The notes below the pieces were generated by a model, which saw only the letters and a program-made list of their open reading frames with translations, was not told the origin of the DNA and ran no database searches. Below, in pieces: positions 34,814 to 44,202 of a stretch of DNA of 64,000 bases. The stretch's first letter is position 1, and the number at the start of each line of letters is the position of its first letter. The DNA is from Leptospira idonii (GTDB lineage Bacteria; Spirochaetota; Leptospiria; Leptospirales; Leptospiraceae), in contig NZ_RQHW01000028.1 in assembly GCF_004770995.1 (NCBI RefSeq), positions 186,001-250,000 of the forward strand, read 5' to 3'. The position numbers and the translations under genes are program-made.

Positions 34814-35821
34814 ATGGAAGAAACGGTTTACGAAGAAAGGAAAACCCCTGGCGGGTTTTTGGTGAAAGTTCGTCTCTCCAAAATGACCTATGTGGTTTTT
34901 ACGGATCACGGACCGGAAGTTCCTAAGGGAGCCAAAAATAATTCCATTGTTGCCATTGTCCCCAAAGTCGGTTTTTTCGGGGAAGATTTCGATATTTCTC
35001 ACTTCCATTTGGGAGAACTTTCCTTCGTCAATGTGAAGGCTGGGAAAATGGTCATTCCTTACCAGCACGGATTTTCCAACGAAATCAAAACCATTTATTT
35101 GGGAACGGGGAGCCAAAGTGATGCTCTCCCTGTCGTGATTTATCATTATCGAAATAAAGAAGAATTGATGCGTGCTTGGGAAAGTGGAGAGCAGGTTCAG
35201 TTTTTGGTGGTGGATGAAGAAATTCCCCGATCTGATATGGTGACTTTCAAAATTCGATATCCTAGCTTGAACATTCTGGTCATCAAAAAAAGAATCAATA
35301 CTTCCGCAGAATCTCAACAAGTTTCCCAAAAGGGGGGAGCGGAAGAAAAAGACAAAGGAATTGTGGATTATGATAAGGTTCGTGCCACCGATGTGGCCAA
35401 AAATCAGAACCTAAATATGTACAGTGAAAATCCTGTCTTTTTAGCAAGGATCCATTTGCGGTCCATGGAATTGGATAAAGTCAGACAGTTGATTTTGGAC
35501 TTCCATCTTTCTTCTCAAGATGTTACATTCATCCGGACTTTTTTGGATGTAATGATTCGAAATGAAAATCAAAAGCCTGAGCTGGAGACTTTCAAAGATA
35601 AGCTCATTGCAATGAACGAAGCTTTCCGTTTGGCTGTTTTGATTCTTGAATTTAAGGTAGTAGAATTCGAATCCGAGTTGGATAAAAAATTCTCACCAGA
35701 AATTTCCAATATGATTTATGCTCTTCTTGCTAAAGAACAAGAAACCGCTTCCGAAATTGAAAAAGAAATTGTTCTTTGGGAATGGAAGCTTCGCACCAGA
35801 GCTATGATGTATGGTGGCTAA
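34814..35821 (+). CDS. Hypothetical protein (335 aa) downstream of NtrC-like regulator
   Basis: The N-terminal half is beta-rich (TPGGFLVKVRLSKMTYVVFTDHGPEVP) and the C-terminal half is helical with many charged residues (LDKVRQLILDFHLSS to EIEKEIVLWEWKLRTRAM). There is no signal peptide or membrane segment. I recognise no family. It starts 6 bp after the NtrC-like gene and is almost certainly co-transcribed with it, so it may be its partner or target. Confidence 0.65.
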   Translation: MEETVYEERKTPGGFLVKVRLSKMTYVVFTDHGPEVPKGAKNNSIVAIVPKVGFFGEDFDISHFHLGELSFVNVKAGKMVIPYQHGFSNEIKTIYLGTGSQSDALPVVIYHYRNKEELMRAWESGEQVQFLVVDEEIPRSDMVTFKIRYPSLNILVIKKRINTSAESQQVSQKGGAEEKDKGIVDYDKVRATDVAKNQNLNMYSENPVFLARIHLRSMELDKVRQLILDFHLSSQDVTFIRTFLDVMIRNENQKPELETFKDKLIAMNEAFRLAVLILEFKVVEFESELDKKFSPEISNMIYALLAKEQETASEIEKEIVLWEWKLRTRAMMYGG

Positions 35822-35889
35822 AAATCCTCGAAATTAGGCAAAAAAAGCTATCTTTTTCCTAGGAAACCTCTAGTTTTGGGGTATAACCC

Positions 35890-36756
35890 ATGATTTTCTT
35901 GGAAAAAATAAAAAAAGTGGCACGGTTTTTGCTCAATAGCTGGCTTCCTCTAGCTGTTGCTGTGGTAATTGTGTCTCCTGTTTTTTCCGTATCTGCTGAT
36001 GATCTTTCGCTTCCTATTGTTATGGAAAATGAAGAATGGGTTCTTCCCATTATGCTAGTGGATGGTGTGGAGGTTGTGGTTCTTGCCGAGGAAGAAGCAA
36101 CAACTTCTATGGCGTCTTTGGAAGGGAAAACAGTTCCTTCTGAAAAAGAGATTGTATCTCCCGATTCTTTCGGCTGCAAATCGTCTCCTTCCCATCTATC
36201 GAATCATTCAAATCTTTCGTTAGCTGCATGTAAAAATACTTTCGGAGAAACCGGGACACTTTCTTTTTACGGCTCCTTATTTTTCTCCAATTTGGGTAGA
36301 AACATCGGTCTCTTGGAGAAGGGCTGTCCTTCTCTACAAAATGTAGATTCCGGAAATATGTATTCTTCCATTGCAGTAAAATCGGTTGCCAAGCCAGGTC
36401 TTTTTGCTTTCCTGGGGATATGTCCCAACCCAAGCGAATTGCCTTCCAAAAGTTTATCAATGCAATGCGCAAATTGTCTGTCGAAGTCAACGACACAGAG
36501 ATTTGCAAAAGACTCGATATCCTTATGGCAACGAGTAAGGACGACCTTCCTTTGGCACAGGTCAATCAACTCCTCACGGATCCAAAAAGTTTCGATCCTA
36601 GAGCCATTCCTGAGCCCTACACGCAGTATGTCCGACATTTCATCTATATGGTCAAAAGAAACGGGAAATTGCCTGCAGACATCACCACCGGGGACAATGG
36701 CTCCTCGGAAGACAGTCTTAAGTCTAAATCTTCTGCCAATGGTGCCTCTGGCGTAA
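35890..36756 (+). CDS. Doubtful secreted protein; only the N-terminal part looks coding
   Basis: The frame is open for 288 codons. The first 40 residues read like a signal or membrane anchor (KKVARFLLNSWLPLAVAVVIVSPVFSVSA) and residues 41-90 are protein-like and acidic. After about residue 95 the composition becomes Ser/Cys/Leu-rich, and its last third overlaps the better-supported gene at 36420 in another frame. Either a short exported protein ends by frameshift near 36200, or the segment is non-coding. Confidence 0.3.
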   Translation: MIFLEKIKKVARFLLNSWLPLAVAVVIVSPVFSVSADDLSLPIVMENEEWVLPIMLVDGVEVVVLAEEEATTSMASLEGKTVPSEKEIVSPDSFGCKSSPSHLSNHSNLSLAACKNTFGETGTLSFYGSLFFSNLGRNIGLLEKGCPSLQNVDSGNMYSSIAVKSVAKPGLFAFLGICPNPSELPSKSLSMQCANCLSKSTTQRFAKDSISLWQRVRTTFLWHRSINSSRIQKVSILEPFLSPTRSMSDISSIWSKETGNCLQTSPPGTMAPRKTVLSLNLLPMVPLA

Positions 36757-36854
36757 AAAAGTCACAGGTTTCCAAAAAACAAGGTTCCTCTGGAGCCAAA
36801 AAGTCCACTTCTAAAACTTCTCAAAAAACAGCTTCCAAAAAGCCCTCTAAGTAA
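36420..36854 (+). CDS. Hypothetical protein with histone-like Ser/Lys/Ala tail
   Basis: The 144-residue protein has an ordered N-terminal part (AFQKFINAMRKLSVEVNDTEICKRLDI, residues about 8-85) and a tail of 45 residues made mainly of Lys, Ser, Ala, Gly and Thr (SKTSQKTASKKPSK), like H1-type nucleoid proteins. The tail suggests DNA or RNA binding, but the head is not recognised. The codon pattern makes this the real frame where it overlaps the frame starting at 35890. A GGGG lies just before the ATG. Confidence 0.6.
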   Translation: MSQPKRIAFQKFINAMRKLSVEVNDTEICKRLDILMATSKDDLPLAQVNQLLTDPKSFDPRAIPEPYTQYVRHFIYMVKRNGKLPADITTGDNGSSEDSLKSKSSANGASGVKKSQVSKKQGSSGAKKSTSKTSQKTASKKPSK

Positions 36855-37041
36855 AACCATTTCGGGAAGAACAACCTTTTTCCCGGTTTGCGTGTGCTAT
36901 CTATTTAAAATTGTCTTCTAAAAGGGAATTCTTTCTAAAGTGACAAAGTTTCCTGTGCTCACTACAGGAAGAAGTTTCTGATTTTTGGCTCTCCTGAGTG
37001 CTTCTTTCGGAGCAGGCATTTTCAATCAAATTCGACTAATT

Positions 37042-37057
37042 TGCCTAAATTTAGGCA
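37042..37057. repeat. 16-bp perfect palindrome TGCCTAAATTTAGGCA
   Basis: The same AAATTTAGGC/GCCTAAATTT arms occur 1 kb away as an inverted repeat with an 8-bp spacer (38108-38135) inside the start of the MBOAT gene, and a half-site AAATTAGGCA lies near 35831. It may be a binding site for a local regulator. Confidence 0.45.
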
Positions 37058-37360
37058 GATATTGGAAAACTTCTTCTGAGGTTCCTTATTTCCTCCGATC
37101 TGACCTAAAAAACTGACTATATTTGGGCAGAGATGCCGAAAATTCATCATTTCTTCAATTGACTGGTTTTGGGCGAAGCGTCTGGCCAGATATATTAATT
37201 GTCGAATCTGGGGCGGCCTTGGTTCGGCATGATCCGGATAGGGCAGACGGATTTTGGTTTGTTCTGGTTCAGAAAACGATAAATAGGCTCGTGACGGTTT
37301 CTGGGCAGGGAGGATGGAGTAGTAGTTCCTACAAAAATGGACAGGAAAAGCTCTCTTTTT

Positions 37361-37374
37361 TGGTCTTAAGACCA
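37361..37374. repeat. 14-bp perfect palindrome TGGTCTTAAGACCA
   Basis: This is a gapless, fully symmetrical 14-mer in the non-coding stretch, preceded by a run of T. I saw no second copy. Function is unknown; an operator or a weak hairpin are the simplest readings. Confidence 0.4.
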
Positions 37375-37664
37375 CCGCCCATAGCTGGGCCTTTGTGGTA
37401 ACTGCCGAGAGAAAGGCAACAGTTTTAGATCTTCGTTTTCTTCATATTTCCTAGGAAAAAAAGAGTTTTTCAATGAAGAAAAGCTGCTGGAACGAATTCC
37501 AAGAGTTTGAGAAGGGGAAAGCCGGAATGTGGTACCTACCCCACTCTTACGAAGGAGCCCAAACTACGTCATTTGGCAAAATAACCTCCTTTGAGAGAGG
37601 AAACGAAGATTCTTTTTTGTAGAGTTTATAGCAAGGAAAAGAAACCTTAAATTCCTTTAAAAAT

Positions 37665-37681
37665 CATGACAAAATGTCATG
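37665..37681. promoter_or_regulatory. CATGACA-AAA-TGTCATG inverted repeat, probable operator
   Basis: Perfect 7-bp arms around AAA, about 87 bp upstream of the small zinc-ribbon gene. A further TGACA half-site lies about 35 bp downstream. The position fits control of the zinc-ribbon gene and perhaps the MBOAT operon behind it. Confidence 0.45.
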
Positions 37682-37767
37682 TGTATGTGGAATGCCTGGG
37701 TATGTAAAAATGACAGGTATTGGGAAAAGGCTTTACCTTGGCCTCAGGCGGTCTTTTCTTTTCAGAA

Positions 37768-37983
37768 ATGGCTGAAACGATACGATTGCGGGTGAAATGT
37801 CACGCATGTTCTAATTTAATTGAGGGAAGCGCAAAATATGGCGCTGGGCACTATGTTCCGGAAGGAGTTTCCTTTGAATTTGTGGCCACAGGAAAGGTAG
37901 AGGGGGCGCAGGGAAGAAGGGTTAAGGCGGAAGTGACCTGCACTTGCCCAAATTGTGGAGTAAAATGCAAGTACAATGTATAA
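37768..37983 (+). CDS. Small zinc-ribbon-like protein (71 aa)
   Basis: The start at the ATG at 37768 is preferred to the longer frame because the protein then begins MAETIRLRVKCHACSN, with no low-quality extension. The cysteines C11-x2-C14 and C58, C60-x2-C63-x3-C67 look like a zinc ribbon. The middle is beta-rich. It could bind zinc and nucleic acid or act as a small regulator. A good palindrome stands upstream, and the MBOAT gene starts 44 bp downstream. Confidence 0.6.
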   Translation: MAETIRLRVKCHACSNLIEGSAKYGAGHYVPEGVSFEFVATGKVEGAQGRRVKAEVTCTCPNCGVKCKYNV

Positions 37984-38027
37984 TTGCTTATTTATAAGCT
38001 ATAATATGATTCATTTGTAGCATAGTA

Positions 38028-39542
38028 ATGATTTTTTCTAGCTCAATTTTTGTACAATTTTATCTACTTGCGTTCTTTTCTTTTTGGCTGGTTCGGCTTT
38101 TGGGTGTAAATTTAGGCAATAAATGGCCTAAATTTGATTCGTCCGCTATTGAATTTTTAATCGTTTTCTTGATTATTTTTAGTCTATTTTTTTATGGATT
38201 TTCAAGCACTTCTTTTGTTTTTCTCCTTCTATGGATCTCGATTTTTGATTTTATCTCAGGAAAGCTCATTTTTTCCCTAAAATCCCTTGCCTGGAAGCGT
38301 TTTTTACTAATTCTCTCTCTCTGCAACGGCCTGGGCATTCTTGGCTTTTTTAAGTATTATGGTTTTTTTGCTCAAAATTATGCATTTTTTATAAATCAGC
38401 TAGGGTTCAATTCCTATCTACCGATTTTGGAAATGATTTTGCCGGTAGGAATCTCTTTTTATACCTTCCAATCCTTATCCTACGTAATTGATATCTACAG
38501 GGGAGAGATTTTACCGGAGGAAAAATACATTCACTATCTGTTGTTTTTATCTTTTTTCCCCCAATTGGTGGCGGGTCCTGTGGTAACTGCCAGGGAATTT
38601 CTCCCCCAATTACAGTCCCTTCGCCGATTTTCAGAAATTCCTTTTGCATTCGCCCTCTTTCTTATTTTGATCGGAGCCTTCAAAAAGGCGGTTTTGGCGG
38701 ATCATTTGGCAGTCCCTTCCGACTTCGCATTTGCCAATGTCCAGAATTTGGACCCTTCTTTTCTGTGGTGGGGAATGTTTTCTTATGCAGGGCAGATCTA
38801 TTGCGATTTTTCCGGTTATACTGACATTGCCCAAGGGACGGCACTTATGTTGGGATTCCGTCTTCCTGAGAATTTTCGAATGCCTTACCTCTCCCTTGGG
38901 TTTTCGGAATTTTGGACAAGGTGGCATATCTCTCTTTCTAGCTGGCTGCGTTCCTATCTCTATATCCCTTTGGGAGGGAACCGCAAAGGAAATGTTCGTA
39001 CTTTAGTGAACCTGATGATCGTAATGCTTTTGGGAGGCCTTTGGCATGGGGCCAATTGGAATTTCGTATTTTGGGGAGGAGGTCATGGACTGCTTTTGAT
39101 TTTGGAAAGAGGATTTCGCAATTTGAAAGGATTTCTCGAAGATAGAAACATTTGTATAAGCGGTCGTTATGCGACTGGTTTTCTCAAAATACTGGGGATC
39201 GCCTTTACCTTTTTGGCGGTTTGTTTTCTGTGGATTTTCTTTAGAAGCCCAGATTTCCATGTTTCCCTGTGCTACCTACAGGGTCTTTTTCTCAAAAACG
39301 GAGATATTTCACTTCCTCATACTTGGTTTTTGAGTTCTTCTTGGTGTTTTTTTGCGATCGTTGTCGGACATGTTTTTGGAACAAAATTCTTTACCGACAA
39401 CTCTCGTTTAGAGGGAATTTTTTCAAATTGGGAACAATCAACTTGGAGAACAGTATTGCTTGGAGCCCTATTTTCATTGGCTCTAGTCGCAATCGTAGTT
39501 ATGTCTGCGCAAAGTCGTCCTTTTGTTTATTTCGTATTTTGA
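38028..39542 (+). CDS. MBOAT-family O-acyltransferase (first copy)
   Basis: The 504-residue polytopic protein has typical MBOAT/AlgI motifs: LPVGISFYTFQSLSY at 138-152, VAGPV near 181-185, CDFSGYTDIA at 259-268, WHISLSSWLRSYLYIPLGG around 299-317, and LGGLWHGANWNF at 335-346 with the presumed catalytic His340. It should move acyl (usually acetyl) groups to a surface polymer across the inner membrane, in partnership with the SGNH-type protein encoded 13 bp later. A 28-bp inverted repeat with an 8-bp spacer lies in its first codons. Confidence 0.92.
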   Translation: MIFSSSIFVQFYLLAFFSFWLVRLLGVNLGNKWPKFDSSAIEFLIVFLIIFSLFFYGFSSTSFVFLLLWISIFDFISGKLIFSLKSLAWKRFLLILSLCNGLGILGFFKYYGFFAQNYAFFINQLGFNSYLPILEMILPVGISFYTFQSLSYVIDIYRGEILPEEKYIHYLLFLSFFPQLVAGPVVTAREFLPQLQSLRRFSEIPFAFALFLILIGAFKKAVLADHLAVPSDFAFANVQNLDPSFLWWGMFSYAGQIYCDFSGYTDIAQGTALMLGFRLPENFRMPYLSLGFSEFWTRWHISLSSWLRSYLYIPLGGNRKGNVRTLVNLMIVMLLGGLWHGANWNFVFWGGGHGLLLILERGFRNLKGFLEDRNICISGRYATGFLKILGIAFTFLAVCFLWIFFRSPDFHVSLCYLQGLFLKNGDISLPHTWFLSSSWCFFAIVVGHVFGTKFFTDNSRLEGIFSNWEQSTWRTVLLGALFSLALVAIVVMSAQSRPFVYFVF

Positions 39543-39555
39543 TGAGACCCGAGCG

Positions 39556-41103
39556 ATGAAAAAAATCTTACTTCTTTCCTCCTTTCTCTTCTTCTTGTTC
39601 GGACTCGATTGGGCTTTATTTCGCAAAGGTCAATTTTTGCTTCCGAACGAATCCCCTTGGAACACGAATCATTTTTTTAATTTTTTATATGAATACAAGA
39701 GAGTTGCTGCGGAGAAAAAAACAAAACCTAGAATTCTTATTTTGGGCAGTTCCATCGCTTATTATTCTTTCGATGCCTCTCTTCTTTCTCAGGAATTGAA
39801 AAAGAATACCGGGAAAGACTTCGAAGTCGTTTATTTAGCGTATGCAGGGAACAGCCCCTTATACGTCTATTTACTCTTGGATTGGCTGTTTCCTCTTGAA
39901 CCGGATCTAGTCGTTTATCCGGTGAATTTCATAGATTTTCGCCTTCACCGAACTTATGTTATGTTTCCTGGGGGCTCGAATGAAACCGTTTCCGAAGAGG
40001 CTTTGGTGCAAGATGCACTTAGTTTCGAAGAAGCCCCTCAATCCTTATGGGTCTTTCCTTGGGAGACTTTGGGAGAAGCAGGCAGTTCCATGAAATGGGA
40101 AACCAAAGCTACTTATTTGGCTTCCGGTATTTTCGGATTCCACAGGTATAAAGATATTTGGCTCACGAATCCTACCAATCTCTACCAACATCGTTTCGGA
40201 AGAAACACTAGTTATCATGCTTATGCGGGAACTCCCATTCCAGAGGGCATCAATTCATTAGGCTGGACGGGTAAAAGATTTTCCTTTTTACCTTTGGCAA
40301 AAATGCAAAAAGGTAAGGAAGGTTTTTGGATCGAAGTGACTCCTTTTCTTCTTGCGGAAGGATTAAAATCGAATCCTCCGGGGGAAGTGAGTCTTTCTTT
40401 CTCAAACGCTTCCGGTAAAACTCAAAAAATTTCCCTGCAGAAACCCGGATGGAAGAAAGTAGAATTGGATGAAAGTTTTTTCCATCCTTTGTTGCCTATC
40501 ACTGCGGAACTTTCTCATGTGTGGTATGCAAATCAGGCGGAAGGCGCGTATCTGGATTATCATTATGATCCGATGGGAGTGAGGCTGCAGCAGACTTTCG
40601 GTTTGGAGCATCCTAAGGAAAACGGGCAGTACATCAGAGAACCTAGAACGGAAGATTTTCGTTACCTGCAAATGACGGATGCCGAATACGAAAGGTACTT
40701 TTACTTTCGGCTTTTGGAAGGTTTGGAGGTTCGCCCGGGCATAGGTTATTTGGTCGCATTGGAAAAGGCGAAAAAGAGAATCGCAAAGGAAAAATTTCGA
40801 CCTCTCTTCCATTTGAACTATCTGAAAAAAATTGCCGATCGTTTCCGGGATTCGAAAATCCCTCTTCTCATCATCAATAATCCGGAAAATCCCATCTCTC
40901 TCGGATGGTACGAATCCTCTCCATGGTACAAAGATTATTTGGCTTATTTAAAATCTTTGGAATCCGGCAATGTACATGTCTCCGATCATCGTAGGGATCT
41001 CCCTATGCAGGGTTTTTCCGACTTCCATCATTTTACTTACTTAGGAATGGAACAAATGAATCCGATTTATGCTATAGGAATTGGAAATCTCTTTTCGAAA
41101 TAG
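39556..41103 (+). CDS. SGNH/DltD-like membrane-anchored protein, partner of MBOAT
   Basis: From the ATG at 39556 the protein is 515 residues. It has one N-terminal membrane anchor (MKKILLLSSFLFFLFGLDW), a GSS nucleophile loop (ILILGSSIAYYSFDASLL, G64-S65-S66) and a C-terminal SDFHHFTYLG resembling the D-x-x-H of SGNH hydrolases. Such proteins complete the transfer of acyl groups from MBOAT partners to a polysaccharide in the periplasm. A longer start would overlap the MBOAT gene. The substrate is unknown. Confidence 0.75.
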   Translation: MKKILLLSSFLFFLFGLDWALFRKGQFLLPNESPWNTNHFFNFLYEYKRVAAEKKTKPRILILGSSIAYYSFDASLLSQELKKNTGKDFEVVYLAYAGNSPLYVYLLLDWLFPLEPDLVVYPVNFIDFRLHRTYVMFPGGSNETVSEEALVQDALSFEEAPQSLWVFPWETLGEAGSSMKWETKATYLASGIFGFHRYKDIWLTNPTNLYQHRFGRNTSYHAYAGTPIPEGINSLGWTGKRFSFLPLAKMQKGKEGFWIEVTPFLLAEGLKSNPPGEVSLSFSNASGKTQKISLQKPGWKKVELDESFFHPLLPITAELSHVWYANQAEGAYLDYHYDPMGVRLQQTFGLEHPKENGQYIREPRTEDFRYLQMTDAEYERYFYFRLLEGLEVRPGIGYLVALEKAKKRIAKEKFRPLFHLNYLKKIADRFRDSKIPLLIINNPENPISLGWYESSPWYKDYLAYLKSLESGNVHVSDHRRDLPMQGFSDFHHFTYLGMEQMNPIYAIGIGNLFSK

Positions 41104-41139
41104 AGTAAATTTCAGACCTTACATTTGATAAGGAAATTT

Positions 41140-42198
41140 ATGGAAAAAATCAAGGTTGGGGTTCTAGGGGCGACCGGCTCCGTAGGCCAAAGATTCATTC
41201 AATTATTGGAGAACCACCCTTTCTTCACAGTCTCTCACTTAGCCGCTTCGGAAAAAAGCGCCGGGAAAACATACGGTGAGGTAATGAAGTCTCGATGGAA
41301 GATTTCGGCGGACATTCCGTCTTATGCAAAAGATATCGTAATCACGCTGCCTAAACCTTCCGATACGAAGGGCGTACAATTAGTGTTCAGCGGCCTTGAT
41401 TCATCTATCGCGGGTGAGGTGGAGACCGAATACGCGGAAGCGGGCGTCATCGTTATTTCCAATTCCAAAAATCACAGAATGGATCCGAATGTTCCTATTC
41501 TGTCTGCGGAAGTGAACCCGGAACATTTGGACGTTTTAAAAGCGCAGTCCACTCCTGGTAAAATTCTTACCAATTCCAATTGCACCATCATGGGAGTGAC
41601 TATTTCTTTAAAACCTCTCTTTGATAAATTCGGTTTGGAATCAGTGATGTTGTTTTCCATGCAGGCGATTTCGGGAGCGGGTTACCCTGGAGTTCCTACT
41701 ATGGACATTCTGGGCAATGTGGTTCCTTATATCAGTGGAGAGGAAGATAAAGCCGAAACGGAACCTCAAAAATGTTTGGGTACCGTAAAAGACGGACAAA
41801 TCGTATCCGCTCCTTTTTCCATCTCCGCTCATTGCAATCGTGTTCCCGTGTTTGACGGACATACCGTATGCGTTTCTGCGAAGTTTAAGAAAAAACCTTC
41901 CAAAGAAGAGATTTTGGATGCTTGGAAGAATTTTTCCGGAGAACCTCAAAAACTCGATCTGCCTTTGGCTCCGAAACAAGCAATTGTTTATAGGGAAGAA
42001 AGTGATCGCCCTCAGCCTCGTTTGGATTTGGATACGGGAAGAGGAATGGCCACTACCATCGGCAGACTCAGAGAAGATTCTCTCTTCGACTGGAAATGGG
42101 TGGTACTTTCGCATAATACGATCAGGGGTGCTGCAGGAGCGGCTCTTTTGAATGCGGAACTTATGTACAAAAAAGGTCTAATCGGTTCGTCAAAATAA
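41140..42198 (+). CDS. asd: Aspartate-semialdehyde dehydrogenase
   Basis: The start is the ATG at 41140, preceded by AAGGAAA; an upstream TTG adds five residues without improving the match. The 352-residue protein has the NADP-binding [10 protein letters not shown] at 10-19, the catalytic Cys148 in NSNCTIMG, and a late RVPVFDGHT with the active-site His241. It reduces aspartyl phosphate to aspartate semialdehyde for lysine/diaminopimelate, threonine and methionine synthesis. From memory, asd was the marker that showed L. interrogans has a second chromosome, which supports a CII identity here. Confidence 0.95.
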   Translation: MEKIKVGVLGATGSVGQRFIQLLENHPFFTVSHLAASEKSAGKTYGEVMKSRWKISADIPSYAKDIVITLPKPSDTKGVQLVFSGLDSSIAGEVETEYAEAGVIVISNSKNHRMDPNVPILSAEVNPEHLDVLKAQSTPGKILTNSNCTIMGVTISLKPLFDKFGLESVMLFSMQAISGAGYPGVPTMDILGNVVPYISGEEDKAETEPQKCLGTVKDGQIVSAPFSISAHCNRVPVFDGHTVCVSAKFKKKPSKEEILDAWKNFSGEPQKLDLPLAPKQAIVYREESDRPQPRLDLDTGRGMATTIGRLREDSLFDWKWVVLSHNTIRGAAGAALLNAELMYKKGLIGSSK

Positions 42199-42205
42199 AT
42201 AAACC

Positions 42206-44197
42206 ATGTTAGATCCGAATCTCCCCGAATTACGTGTTATGGATTACACAGCCTGTCTCCAAAAGGTGCAGGCTATGGATTCACGGGGAGATTTTTCCTA
42301 CAAAGGAATTTATAAGGTGCTTCTGGTCATTTTCGAATGGACCGATAAATTTCTTCAAAACAAAGTCCTTCCGAATACCGAACAAATTGAACGGGACAGC
42401 TCCGTAGATAGGGATCGTACGGAAGCCTATGTCACCGATCTAAGTTACAAACAAAATCCTGCGATTTTGAAAAAACTGAATGTTCTGGAATTTCATCCCA
42501 ATGAACCAGGAGATCCTGAAAACCCCAGAACCTATCTGAAACACAATGCAGTGTTTGCCCGTCCTACGACTGCGGACGGAGGAACTGCTTTTCGTTATGC
42601 GCTGGGATTAAACGAACTTTCCACCGCTGCCATCAAAAGCTGGTTTGAAGACAAAAGAAAATACGGCGGAAAAGAAAAGATGCGTAAAGTCATTAAGGCG
42701 GCGGTCGATGCGAACCGTCTGTTCGATACTTACGCAGCCACGGAGATAGGAAATCTTTTTCAATGCCCTTATGACAAAACGAAGGCTCAGAAAGATGCTA
42801 CAATCGTCATCCATCTCAAACCTATCCTTAAACAATTAGTAGACGATAAAATACTTTTTTTCTTTCGGAACGATGCCGCAAGCAGACCTGGCAATAAATC
42901 CGTTTTTATTTATAACAAACAAAATGAAATTTCCGATCGATACGATGCATACATCGATTATGTGAGAAATTCGATTTATCCTGCATTGCAGAAGTTGGGT
43001 GTAATGGGGACTCTTTCCGAAGACGTTTGGAATTCTCCCAGACAAACTCTCACCGAAATTCTGGGATATATGAACGAATCGTACGCAGACCAGAAAACTC
43101 TTGTGGAAGAGTGTTTGGTTTTGAATGAGATCATCGAGAAAGACAGGGAAAAAGAAGAGAAACTCCAAAGAAAACAACAGATCGACGATTTGATGGGTTA
43201 TCTTGCGGATGCGGGCCGAATCGTAGAGCTAAATCAATTGAGAGTCAGCGGAGAACCTTTATCCGATGAGTTTAGAGCGGTGTTATTATCCCAGCCGGAA
43301 CTCCTTTATGCAGAATATGCGGATCGCAAAATTTACAACGAATTTATACTTCATAAAAACTGCATCGAATCCGCCATAGAGTCGGCAAAAAGAAGTTTTT
43401 CTTCCAGAAGATCCGATTTGGAAATCAGAGTTTTGAGTTTGATGAACGTAACCGTTCACTTGATGGAAGAAGGCCCGAAACGAATCTTAGAAGAGATAGA
43501 AGCACAAAGCCTTTTCCCTTTCCTTCCTTTTTTCACTCGTTTGTGGAGAATGATCATCGGCTCTGGAACGGTTCATAAATTTGAAGTGCCTGCCATCAAA
43601 GCGAGACTGCAGCAGCAGTTGAACAAGGATTTGATGGCACAAAAAACGGTTAAGATCGCACAAGAGAAAGAAAGACTGGTGCGTTCCAGGATGAAGGAAA
43701 AGGAAGAACAAGAGAAGGAACAAGAAAAAAGAGCGAAACAATCTTCCTCTGCTTCCAATTCTTCCGAGGATTCTGGTGATGCTTCCGACGCAGCCAAAGA
43801 AGGCACTCCTGAAGAAGAAAAAAAATGGAAAGAATCGATGGAAGGGATTGTTCGCATTCTGGATGAAGCATGGGACTTCGGCATCTATCCTGACAGAGAA
43901 TACGTTCTGAATAAACTCAACGGAAAATATACGGAAGAGAATTTGATTTTCTTTCTCAAAAAATTCGGAGGGAAAGAAATCTATTCTTATCCGATTCGTA
44001 ACCAAAAAGACAAGTATCCTTGGCCCATTTTGGTTTCCTCAAGTTATCTAAAAAGACAAGGGAAGAGACTTTTGGAAAAAGCGAGCGAAGAAAGCAATCG
44101 CCAAAGAAATGAAAAATTTCCAAATCAGGAGAAATTTGACATTGCGGAATCGCAGTTGGAATTTCTTAATAGAATCTTACCTAGAATCAAACCGTAA
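42206..44197 (+). CDS. Large hypothetical protein (663 aa) between asd and pyk
   Basis: A soluble, mainly helical protein with a Lys/Glu-rich coiled stretch around residues 480-510 ([20 protein letters not shown]) followed by a Ser/Asp/Ala linker. No catalytic motif or membrane segment is seen and I do not recognise the family; I suspect it is Leptospira-specific. It sits 7 bp after asd and 5 bp before pyk, so it is co-transcribed with two metabolic genes, which may be only a matter of convenience. Confidence 0.65.
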   Translation: MLDPNLPELRVMDYTACLQKVQAMDSRGDFSYKGIYKVLLVIFEWTDKFLQNKVLPNTEQIERDSSVDRDRTEAYVTDLSYKQNPAILKKLNVLEFHPNEPGDPENPRTYLKHNAVFARPTTADGGTAFRYALGLNELSTAAIKSWFEDKRKYGGKEKMRKVIKAAVDANRLFDTYAATEIGNLFQCPYDKTKAQKDATIVIHLKPILKQLVDDKILFFFRNDAASRPGNKSVFIYNKQNEISDRYDAYIDYVRNSIYPALQKLGVMGTLSEDVWNSPRQTLTEILGYMNESYADQKTLVEECLVLNEIIEKDREKEEKLQRKQQIDDLMGYLADAGRIVELNQLRVSGEPLSDEFRAVLLSQPELLYAEYADRKIYNEFILHKNCIESAIESAKRSFSSRRSDLEIRVLSLMNVTVHLMEEGPKRILEEIEAQSLFPFLPFFTRLWRMIIGSGTVHKFEVPAIKARLQQQLNKDLMAQKTVKIAQEKERLVRSRMKEKEEQEKEQEKRAKQSSSASNSSEDSGDASDAAKEGTPEEEKKWKESMEGIVRILDEAWDFGIYPDREYVLNKLNGKYTEENLIFFLKKFGGKEIYSYPIRNQKDKYPWPILVSSSYLKRQGKRLLEKASEESNRQRNEKFPNQEKFDIAESQLEFLNRILPRIKP

Positions 44198-44202
44198 TTT
44201 CA

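Larger units (their letters stand above)
36855..37767. other. Gene-poor 0.9-kb stretch rich in perfect palindromes
   Basis: I find no convincing gene here. A 33-codon minus-strand frame (36918-37019) and a 117-codon one (37022-37375, C-terminal part IEEMMNFRHLCPNIVSFLGQ) could be gene remnants. The DNA contains at least five perfect inverted repeats: TTCCTGT/ACAGGAA at 36950-36970, TGCCTAAATTTAGGCA at 37042, TGGTCTTAAGACCA at 37361, TTTCCTAGGAAA at 37447 and CATGACA/TGTCATG at 37665. The stretch may be regulatory, an old insertion, or hold an unrecognised RNA. Confidence 0.5.

Noticed and set aside
36107..36638. Minus-strand frames opposite the histone-like gene
   Set aside because: They lie opposite or overlap a better plus-strand frame and have no recognisable features or ribosome site.
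37180..37230. GGTTCGGCAT-like T-loop as a tRNA
   Set aside because: No matching acceptor, D or anticodon stems could be folded around it.
37022..37401. Opposed frames in the gene-poor segment (117 and 92 codons)
   Set aside because: Neither has a ribosome site or motif. The C-terminal part of the minus-strand one is protein-like, so it is mentioned only as a possible remnant.
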